Positions 55,541 to 64,000 of a stretch of 64,000 bases of DNA are shown here, piece by piece (position 1 is the stretch's first letter; the number at the start of each line of letters is the position of its first letter). A program made the position numbers and the translations under genes. The notes below the pieces were generated by a model. The model was not told the origin of the DNA and searched no databases. It worked only from the letters and a program-made list of their open reading frames with translations. Source of the stretch: Pohlia nutans (Eukaryota > Streptophyta > Bryopsida > Bryales > Mniaceae); NCBI GenBank assembly GCA_022496805.1, contig CM040090.1, positions 8,426,001 through 8,490,000 on the forward strand, in the 5' to 3' direction.

Positions 55541-58500
55541 TTTCTTTTTATCACGCTTTTGTCTTTATGCAAGTCATCTTAGAAAGGTTATTAAATTATC
55601 GTCCAATCACAATAAATCTTTGACTTCTGATGGGAACTTGTTGATAATATTGGAGAGGCCTCCGACTACAAATATGTCTAATTTGTTGGATAGATTTTAT
55701 GCTTACATATAAATCTTTGCCATACTAATATCTGGTTCTGAGGCTAAGCAGAATCAACTTATGTTCAAAGGGTTCACTTGGTACGTTTAAGGGTTATAGA
55801 GACCTTTCTTACAACGTAAATTTTGTAGAATACTGAAGTATTCCTTATTTTTCATCCATCCAGTCACAATTGTCTATGTTGCTGTATTGAGTTTAATTTT
55901 TGAATAGAAGGTTTAATTTGGACCAATCGTAACTTCAATCTTAATTCCAAATTCTGTAGCCCCTTCATGCCCTCACCTATGTCCGGTTTGGGTAGTTTTC
56001 TAACAACGTATTATAAAATGCGACTAATATGAATATTCAAAACTTGATGTATAAATAAAAGTTAATTATTATACGTTTTGAATTTTAGATTCTATTTATT
56101 CATATGATTTAATTTAACATTGTTATCACATATAATTTTTCTAAAATTTTAGAAACACATAATAAAAAACTATTCACTAATTTGATTACGAATATTAAGA
56201 TATAATTATATAAAAACAGATTTTCTGGATGAAATCTTTTGAATGTGACAGGTTATAATGTATTACTGTTAGTAGGTGTTGTGATTTTTGTATTTTTTTT
56301 AATTAGATGCTTGATTTTATGAGTTATTCTTTCATGGAAGAATTATTTTAGAGTCTGTAAAATCTTCATAATTAGAGGTCAAACATTGAAACACAAAATA
56401 AGGAATAATATTTCTACAAATTGTTTCCCTTTCAATTGGTGAAATCACACGCACATGAAGCTATAGTAACCTCACATACAAATCTCAATTAAAAAAGATT
56501 CACGGTACAATCATGAAGATTACATGAATATAATTGGCTTCAGTTCGTATTTTAAATTCAAACATGAATCATAGCAGGTATGAGCGGATGGAGTTTAATA
56601 TTTGGTTCTTATAATTCATCCATCCGTAACATACACGTACTAACCCTTCATCATTTGAAAGAGTGTCATATGTATTGGGAAAGCAATTGAGAGGGTCTAT
56701 GGCGTGAAATAATGTATTTAAATGAAAGTATTTCGAATCCTAATATAGTTGTTGAATCAATGTATTAAATGTAAAAATTAATCATGATGATTTCATTGAC
56801 ACTTGCTTTAAAATATTACGTTAAACGTTTTATAATCTGATTGTGGATCATTTTATCCTAAACCTTGAATTAAGACCTTTGTGATTCTAATAATAATGTC
56901 TTAATTTTCACAAAATTTTTAGATTATTTAGGTGATATACAACTGTATCATTCGAAAGTCATGAAATATTAAATATTAACAATTTAGTCATGCTTTAAAA
57001 GATTTGGGTTTGATGAAGTGGACTGCATGGAGATGAGATTAAAATGATTTTTTATTTAATCTTTGGACGTGAATCGTAGAAGTTATGAGCGGATGAAGTT
57101 TAACATAATATCTGAGTGATAATTCATCCAAATAAACATTAGTTAGAGTTTAGGGTAGAGTAATTTAATGCTTTCGGCGTATTATAAATTATTTACAACT
57201 TCTGCATTTCTTTTTATCATGCTTTAGGATCATAATCACTTGACATTTAGGGTTGAGGCCCCTCAAGTACAATCATCAATTTGCAATTTTTCATATTACT
57301 TGCACGTAAAAAATAACCTATTGTAAACACTTGCCATATTACTTGCAAATGTCTAAGTAAGTCATTTTAATATATGACTGTGTGGTAGACATGATCTTGT
57401 CTTTGATACAAAATGTATATTTGCAAGCATGGTGTCTATAACGCCCATAGTTCTAATAATATTTCATGATTTTTCAAGATTTTTGTCACTCAAATTAAAT
57501 CTAGTGTTCCTTAATATGTTCCGATTATTTGATAATTCACGTACATAATTCATGAATTTAAATTTTCCGTATATCAATTCAATATATTTCATTATTTAAT
57601 AATTAATGTGAATAATGCCTTTAAACTAAATATTAACACAATAAAGTAACACATTAAACGTAAATTTAACGGAAATACTTCCAACTATATCGTTACTTGC
57701 TTTTATATATTTAAACACTCCTCATTAAGACAATTACATTACATTTGCCATTATTTTATTAACGTCACTCACTATAATATTAGAATGCGCCCTGACCTGT
57801 AGGTAGAGTACATTTTGCCTTACCATATAAGTTACCTGCTTAATACTACAGTGAAAAATACATAGATACACTCGGGGAAGTCTCTTAGTTAGTGTAAGTT
57901 TTGGATACGTATAACCGTAAAAAGGTTATTTAATAGGGGGCTATGAAACAATTGGAATATGCTACTATCTGTAGTATGTTTAGGGTATACTCTACGTATA
58001 TTCCAAAAAAATTCCTAAAAAATTCCAAAAAAATTCCTAAATTCGTTTTATCACACCCTATATTACTTTTACAAATTTATAATTTTTTATCTCAAATGAA
58101 TATAATGATCAGTATTGTAATAATTCAAGTCTTTCACTACGCTAGTAAGAGTTCAATTGATACTAGTGCGATACAAAAGTTGCCAAAAAGAGGTCGTAGA
58201 TTTTTAAAACACGACAATCATTAGAAGTCACCAACTGAATGCATGTTTTGAAAAATCCACTTTACAATTATTCTAAAGAAGTCCTACTCAACTTAGTCAT
58301 TATAATTTTGTTATTATCAAATGTAGACTGAATTATTTAATTTAACTTTCAAAATTTATAATTAAATATCGTTGATAGATTTAGTAAATACTACCGTACG
58401 GATGGAATCTAAAAGTCAAAATGGTGAACTTCCATTTCTATAAAAAATCAAATTTACTCTTAGTTATAAATAGTAGTTTTGACGATGTTTACCAATATGT

Positions 58501-59056
58501 TCAGTGGTTACCTTGAGGTAGTAATGAATGTCGAGAATTTCCATAACTATATGTGAACAAATATTGGGTGTCCTTTTGTCATTTAAGATAAAAATAATAA
58601 ATGTATAGAAGTAATATAGGGTGTTTTAAAAATATTTAAAGAATATTCTAGGAATATTCTTAAAATATACCAGAACTGAACTATAAATACTAGAATATGC
58701 AAAATTACTTCATAGTCCTCGATTAAATACCCTAAAACCGCTCTTGAAATTTACAGGAAGATACCTCTCCGAGGTGGTTATTTTATTGTCAACTACGTTT
58801 GTACTTTCGATAAATCCAACAAAGTGCAGTGTGGATGATATTATTATTATGGTCAACAATTTAAATTAGAGCAATGTCTCACTGTAGAATTTTCCGTTCC
58901 CAATGTTCTTGTTACATAGGGATGGAATCTATAATTATTTGAATGAAGTATTCAAATACTGCACAGAAATCTATTATTGTTGCGTATATTTTCAGTAAGC
59001 TTTCTCCCTCCATAGTTGTAAAGTCCACCGAACCTCGTGGACGATATGATTTTTAA
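55541..59056. other. Long AT-rich region without recognised genes
   Basis: Strongly AT-rich with frequent AATATT/ATTTAAA runs and scattered short ORFs lacking motifs (for example 57943-58224). Two related phrases, ATGAGCGGATG(G/A)AGTTTAA, near 56580 and 57085 suggest a diverged internal duplication. Similar clusters of ATTCCTAAAAAATTCC near 58005-58040 are low complexity. Confidence 0.4.
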
Positions 59057-59353
59057 GTGGACGAGAAACGACGGTTCAAAATTCTCCCTTTCTCTTCCCG
59101 CCACATTGTTCCCGCCTTATTCTCTATAAATGTTGAAGTGCGACTGAAATATTCCTTTTCTCGTTTCTTTGCGTGCTCATGCTCCTCCGTTCGCATACTC
59201 CTCCGTTTGCGTGCTCATGCTCCTCCGGTCCTTGTACTTTCGCATGGCATTAAGGAGGAATTTTTTGTTCTTAAGCTTTGAGGAGACTGCGCGTAGTTGC
59301 AGGCTGAGGCTGTAGAATCGTGTCAAGAGGAGCTGTGTTTGCGACATATTCCG
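59057..59353 (+). promoter_or_regulatory. Probable promoter and 5' UTR of the DUF7869-type gene
   Basis: A TATA-like CTATAAATG lies near 59123. A duplicated GTGCTCATGCTCCTCCG phrase follows at about 59175-59228. A good splice donor (CCG/GTAAGA) lies at 59354, and an acceptor (TTCAG) at 60822-60826, just before the ATG at 60853. This suggests a 1.47-kb 5'-UTR intron. Inference from sequence signals only. Confidence 0.4.
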
Positions 59354-59599
59354 GTAAGAAAGAACTACCTATCCAGAACTTCAAGTTCTAGGGTTAGCGC
59401 GCACGATTTAGATAGGGTTCATTTTCAGTTGCATCTCATACTGTTATGTTATAGAAAGCATTCGGACAGCACTTTCTTTCCCACCATTGTATTTTGCGTA
59501 CCTTTCATTTGCAATCCACAGTTCAGTTGCTGTTGCTTTAATTCGAAATGCAGATTGTCCATGCCGTTGCTTTCCGATATTATCGCCGTAAATTCCGGG

Positions 59600-60600
59600 A
59601 CATATTAGCTCGACTCGACCTGAATATGTTCCAAGGTCCTCGAGAACGGAACATCTTGCCCTAGTAAAATTAGCTCGACTCGACCTAATATGCACCAACG
59701 TTTCTGTCTTCTAAACTTGTACTTGATTGAGAATCACCTTCCAGTTTAGGTCGAATCGACGTGAAATGCACCAACGTTACCTTTATATATCCGGTACTGG
59801 AGCGAGATAGACCTTCCAGTTTAGGTCGACTCAACCTGAATTGCACCAACGTTACCTTCGTAAAGCCGTGTACTGAAGCGAGACACACACTCTTGTTCAG
59901 GTCGACTCGACATGAAGTGAACCAACGATACCTTCGTAAAGCCGTGTACTGAAGCGAGACTCACACTCCAGTTTAGGTCGACTCGACCTGAATTTCACCA
60001 ACGTTACCTTCGTAAAGCTGTGTATTAGAGCGAGATACACCCTCCAGTTTAGGTCGACTCGACCTGAATTGCAGCCACGTTACATTCTAGAATCCGTGTA
60101 TTGGATCTTTGATCAAACTTCCAGTTTAAATCGACACGACCTGAATTGCACCAACGTTTACTTCGAGAAGACGTGTACTGGAGATCTAATCCACCTTCTT
60201 GTTTAGGTCGACTCGACCTAAACTGCACCATCGTTGCCTCCTTAAACCGGTGAAGGGGAGCTCTGATCCACCTTCTTGTTAGCTCGACTCAACCTAAATT
60301 ATACAAGTACTGGAGTACTCACCTGGACTCTTCTGGTCTATTCATTTTGGGTAGAGATGATCTGCATCGTCACGTAATGAGGTAATACAGATTGAGGTCC
60401 ATTGCATTTGCTGTATATGAAGCCCCGTCCTACTGTAAGCATTGTATATTGTTTTCCATGCCGTATGCTCTCCTTTATTTAGCTCGAGGCGAGCTGAATC
60501 GCGAGGCCGCTTTCATTCCATTGCAGATGGTCTACATCATTCGAGACACTGCATTTCATTCCACATGGTTTACATAATTTAGGTCGATACGACCTAAACA
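59600..60600 (+). repeat. Array of 76-bp units each holding a 21-bp palindrome
   Basis: Palindromes begin near 59604, 59668, 59743, 59818, 59894, 59971, 60047, 60124, 60200, 60278, then 60478 and 60577. From 59743 the spacing is a steady 75-78 bases, and the intervening DNA (CACCAACGTTACCTTCGTAAAGCCGTGTACTGGAGCGAG-like) is shared, so this part is a true tandem array. It lies in the likely 5'-UTR intron of the DUF7869-type gene. Confidence 0.9.
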
Positions 60601-60852
60601 TCCCTGCCCGATGATCTTCTGTTGGCAACCTAACACTCTGAACACTTACCATAGCGTTACGCTTGAGACTCCAGGATTATCCACACTATAATTTTCGAAT
60701 GCCCCTTGATCCATATGTACATCCTCCGATTTCCTCTTGTGATTTAGCTCCCACCGAGATAATCCTACGTATGGGAATCTCATTCATTTGTACTATATTC
60801 TAACATTAGGGCATGCAATCGTTCAGGTATCCTCACTTCCTCTACTGCTGCC

Positions 60853-63693
60853 ATGGACCTTGCTCGGATGCTGATTCGTGGAGTCGACTCTTCCGACGAT
60901 GAAGCTGAGGCCCAACACTCACTGGACGTCGAGGTTCCGGATTGTGAAGGCATTCCGCGACGTCAGTGGAATACAAAGTGTGTAGCTTTGTTTAATGAGG
61001 ACGGCTTGCATGTTGGGGACGGAACTTGTCATAGTGTCAGCTCAGACCTTGTCCTCGGTGCGGACGGACCACTCGGAGACACTCACGTTGCTGTTCACAT
61101 AGTCCGCAGTCACTCCGAGGTTGACATCCCCTGCGAGTCGAGGTACTCGTTGCGGGCTTGGCCGATTCGGCTTGTCCATATCAATGGAGCAAGCCTCCAT
61201 GATCATGAACTTTGCGACAACTACAACCGTCACCAAGCTAGTCTCACGCAGCCCTCCTCCGCTAGGTCGTCAAGATATACTAGTACAGTGAGGAATCCGC
61301 CCCGGGAGACTTCCATCAAGTCGCAGCAACTCCTCACTCAAGACTCTATCAACTCCGTCTCCAGCAAAGTTTGTTGCAGCAAGAATTGCGTTCAACCCTT
61401 TCCGAGGGATAAGATTCGTGCCTTCTGCGAACGTATGTATCAAGGCACCTCTTTCCAGTTCAAATTCCACATGAAGATGGACATCCACAGGCAGATTCAC
61501 CGTGATTCTGAAAACCGGAGGGTTGTGACTATCGAAGGTATTGATGTTTGCGTGCGAGCATGGATGCATATTGCAGGTGTCCCCGAAGCAACATTCTACC
61601 GTTATCAATCATACGCGGTGCAGGGGCGGCAAGCACATCCTCATGGAAATTCGGGAATCCGAAAGCCTCGTAATCACACCGTTCAAGCCACCGCCACGCT
61701 GCGATGTATTCTAGAGAAATCCGCGGACCACATGCCCCACCGCACGAGGACGCTTAAATCCGGGGAGAAGGTCGTTTCCATGATTCTGCCGGCAACCTTT
61801 CAGTGGAAAGACACCATTCTCGAACTGAACAGGGTGAATGCAGCGTTTGGGTTGAAGGATGTCTCGCCTTCAAACTTGAGCAAGATCAGGACATCCACCT
61901 TCAGTGAGTTTGATGCAAAGAAACCAGGTGACAATTTCGCTCGGTGCGCAACGTGCGACAAATATCATTCTCTTAGGAGGGGATCAATAGCTGGATCCCA
62001 GCAAGCATTGCTGTGGGCTAAGAGGTTAGACAAGCATCTGGCTCTTGCGCGTGCGCACCGAGAGTTCTATTACGCCAACCGCATCCGATCTAGAGACTTC
62101 CCCCACGAGTGTCTCACGATCATGCATGACAAGATGGACCACGCAAAAACAGCTTCTCCGGTTTTCTCCCACAAGAGCAAAGAGATTGATGGCCTTGTGA
62201 AGTTGCCCGTTTCCGTTACTGGTATGCTTGCACATGGCCACGGCAATGTGCGCTATGCGCATTACGGCCTAGATCTATTCTCGCACGATTCCAATTACAC
62301 TATCGGCTCAATGGCCAAGTTGTTGCGGGATCTAGAGTTGCCTCCGAAGTTTGCATCTGGGGAATTGTTTGTGGGATCAAGGTCATCTCCATTGTTTGAT
62401 GCTGTGCTTAAGGGGGCAGAGACTTGTGAACCATCGTTGCGTCCTACCGCTGGAACCTCTCCTCTAGCAACTCCTTTGCCGCCCGTTCTCCATGTGCACA
62501 TGGACAATGCTACCGGGGACAACAAGAATAGATATGTTTTTTGTTTTTGGTCTCTCCTTAGTGCAGAAAAAATATTTCGTAAAGTTTATGTTACTTTTAT
62601 GCTGGTGGGTCACACCCACGACGACATCGATGCGTTGTTTGGAAGGTGGAGCATGTTGCTGCGGAAGGACAACTTTCCTACGATTCCTTTGCTCATGAAG
62701 TCCTTCATGGATGTGGAATCTATCCCCACTATCCCACACCTTGTCGAAGAAGTGCCCGATTTCAAAGGATTCATCAAAGGCAGTATTCTGGAAGGAGATG
62801 AAGCACTCGTAGGGCACACCAAGGCACAACAGTTCAAGTTCTACCTTGACTCCACTGGTTGTCCGGTGATGAAGTACAAGATTTTCTGCACGGATGTAGA
62901 CTGGTTGCCCAAAGAAGGTGGAGGGATCAAATTGTGGAAGGAGGATTCCGAAGGTAGGAGTTTGTGGCCCCGCGGTGTGCCAATTCCTGTTGAGCAGCGT
63001 CCGATGAGGAACGTGGAAGACATCTTCAAAGGTATATCTGGATTTATCAAATACTGGGAGAATTTGTGCAATGAGGACCTTACCGGGGAATTCAGAAGAC
63101 GCTATGAGCACTTGATTCATTATGGGCGGGCTGTGAAAGTAGCGCTTCAAGAGCCTCCGCAACCGTCCAATGTTTTGAAAGATGGCTTCTGGCCCACATC
63201 TCGGGTTGAAGCGATTGTGGAGGATCAATACGCAGAGGACGGTGACATTCGGGAAGAGTTTGCAGAGGATGACATTTACGTCGGGCAGATGCGGGGTCGT
63301 CCATTGCCATCATTCAGGGTGGGTCGAGACCTTTACGAAGGCTACTTCCTTGCAATCCGACCAGCAGATGGTGACACTCGGCCAGTTTGGATTGCGAGGG
63401 CGTTGTCTGATCCTAACTGTAACCCAGAAAGACCAAACTGTGTCCTCATTCAGTACTTTCGTCCAACATCAAGGGATCAAAATGTCCAGGACTACTACAC
63501 TGGATGGGACACCTCGAGAGGTTTGCGTTGGAAGGTTGATGATACTAAACCTCTACCTTGGGAAGAAACAAATGCTTTGATGACAGCATGGAAGTCTAGG
63601 ATTAAACGAGGTACTGTCGAGTGCATGATCAAAATTCCATCAGCTCAGATCGAAGTCATTAACCAAAGTTTGGCTTTGTATAATTCTACTTAA
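60853..63693 (+). CDS. DUF7869-type protein, candidate transposase, intact
   Basis: 946 codons, start context GCCATGG. Residues about 175-260 hold a Cys-containing segment (CCSKNC) and ERMYQGTSFQFKFHMKMDIH. Residues about 370-378 have CATCDKYH. The core has HDKMDHAKTASPVF (about residue 423), HVHMDNATGDNKNRYVFCFW (about 545), and LVGHTHDDIDALFGR (about 583). These are the hallmark blocks of the DUF7869 family. The three acidic positions (Asp in HDKMD, HMDN, HDDID) are spaced as in RNase H-fold DDE transposases, which is my inference. The C-terminal 200 residues include a YVGQMRGRPLPSFRV/PVWIARAL segment. No stop or frameshift, so it may be active. Its 5' flank carries the palindrome array. 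Confidence 0.75.
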   Translation: MDLARMLIRGVDSSDDEAEAQHSLDVEVPDCEGIPRRQWNTKCVALFNEDGLHVGDGTCHSVSSDLVLGADGPLGDTHVAVHIVRSHSEVDIPCESRYSLRAWPIRLVHINGASLHDHELCDNYNRHQASLTQPSSARSSRYTSTVRNPPRETSIKSQQLLTQDSINSVSSKVCCSKNCVQPFPRDKIRAFCERMYQGTSFQFKFHMKMDIHRQIHRDSENRRVVTIEGIDVCVRAWMHIAGVPEATFYRYQSYAVQGRQAHPHGNSGIRKPRNHTVQATATLRCILEKSADHMPHRTRTLKSGEKVVSMILPATFQWKDTILELNRVNAAFGLKDVSPSNLSKIRTSTFSEFDAKKPGDNFARCATCDKYHSLRRGSIAGSQQALLWAKRLDKHLALARAHREFYYANRIRSRDFPHECLTIMHDKMDHAKTASPVFSHKSKEIDGLVKLPVSVTGMLAHGHGNVRYAHYGLDLFSHDSNYTIGSMAKLLRDLELPPKFASGELFVGSRSSPLFDAVLKGAETCEPSLRPTAGTSPLATPLPPVLHVHMDNATGDNKNRYVFCFWSLLSAEKIFRKVYVTFMLVGHTHDDIDALFGRWSMLLRKDNFPTIPLLMKSFMDVESIPTIPHLVEEVPDFKGFIKGSILEGDEALVGHTKAQQFKFYLDSTGCPVMKYKIFCTDVDWLPKEGGGIKLWKEDSEGRSLWPRGVPIPVEQRPMRNVEDIFKGISGFIKYWENLCNEDLTGEFRRRYEHLIHYGRAVKVALQEPPQPSNVLKDGFWPTSRVEAIVEDQYAEDGDIREEFAEDDIYVGQMRGRPLPSFRVGRDLYEGYFLAIRPADGDTRPVWIARALSDPNCNPERPNCVLIQYFRPTSRDQNVQDYYTGWDTSRGLRWKVDDTKPLPWEETNALMTAWKSRIKRGTVECMIKIPSAQIEVINQSLALYNST

Positions 63694-64000
63694 GCCGCTG
63701 TTGATTGGAGGCGATGGAGAGTATGGCTTGCTTGCTACGTCTATGTGATAGTGTGTATTTGACTATTATTGTGATACTTTGCGCTTTGATGCAAGCGATA
63801 TAGAGTCTATACTATAACTAGTTCATTAGACGTTGTAGATTTCTTTTGACTTATTTCTCATTTTATATTTGCGTGTATCACTTTGAAGTTGAAGATTTCC
63901 ATTTCAAAGACTAAGTGTTTTGATTTAGACAAAAAAAACGTATTGCAAGTGCAATATTTATATTTTATTAATATATTTACTATTACATTGTACGTTTACT
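63694..64000. other. 3' flank of the DUF7869-type gene
   Basis: AT-rich, consistent with a 3' UTR. No palindrome copies and no terminal repeat are visible before the window ends. Confidence 0.4.

Overview
The window is nuclear DNA from a plant-lineage eukaryote. It has spliced genes, TTTAGGG-type telomere-like repeats, a plant-type RRP46 gene, and plant-type copia, hAT, Mutator-like and MITE elements. The expanded hypothetical families (DUF7869-type proteins, and the GC-rich gag-like ORFs at 11.7-15 kb) suggest a charophyte alga such as Chara. That placement is inference from recalled families, not from a search.

Layout. 0-4 kb: a PIF/Harbinger-like MITE, then an intact eight-exon RRP46 exosome-subunit gene, the only clear host gene. 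4-11.3 kb: AT-rich DNA with a large foldback repeat, a probable uS17 (RPS11) exon relic and a piggyBac-like MITE. 11.7-15 kb: four GC-rich ORFs in one frame separated only by stop codons. 17.5-39.1 kb: a hAT transposase gene on the minus strand, split in two. The split is a 17.8-kb Mutator-like element (20472-38299), which shows imperfect 38-bp terminal inverted repeats and a 10-bp target duplication. Inside it, a nearly new copia retrotransposon (22015-27691) with a 5-bp duplication splits a MULE transposase gene. The nesting is therefore copia in MULE in hAT, and removing each insert restores the reading frame. The MULE also carries a second transposase gene with a SWIM finger, a minus-strand ParB-like gene, and about 29 copies of a 116-bp satellite built around a perfect 26-bp palindrome.

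39.4-42.4 kb: GGACGG-rich arrays around a hypothetical gene, and a second piggyBac-like MITE. 43-63.7 kb looks like part of another very large element. On the minus strand are a ParB-like/DNA-methyltransferase-like fusion gene, an FCP1-like phosphatase gene and an Arg/Ser/Pro-rich gene. On the plus strand is an intact 946-residue DUF7869-type protein, a candidate transposase. About 40 copies of a 21-bp palindrome occupy the introns and intergenic DNA around the ParB/methyltransferase and DUF7869 genes and avoid their exons.

The most striking pattern is that two unrelated large elements each pair a ParB-like gene with many copies of an element-specific palindrome. This resembles the ParB/parS logic of bacterial plasmids, but binding and function are untested.
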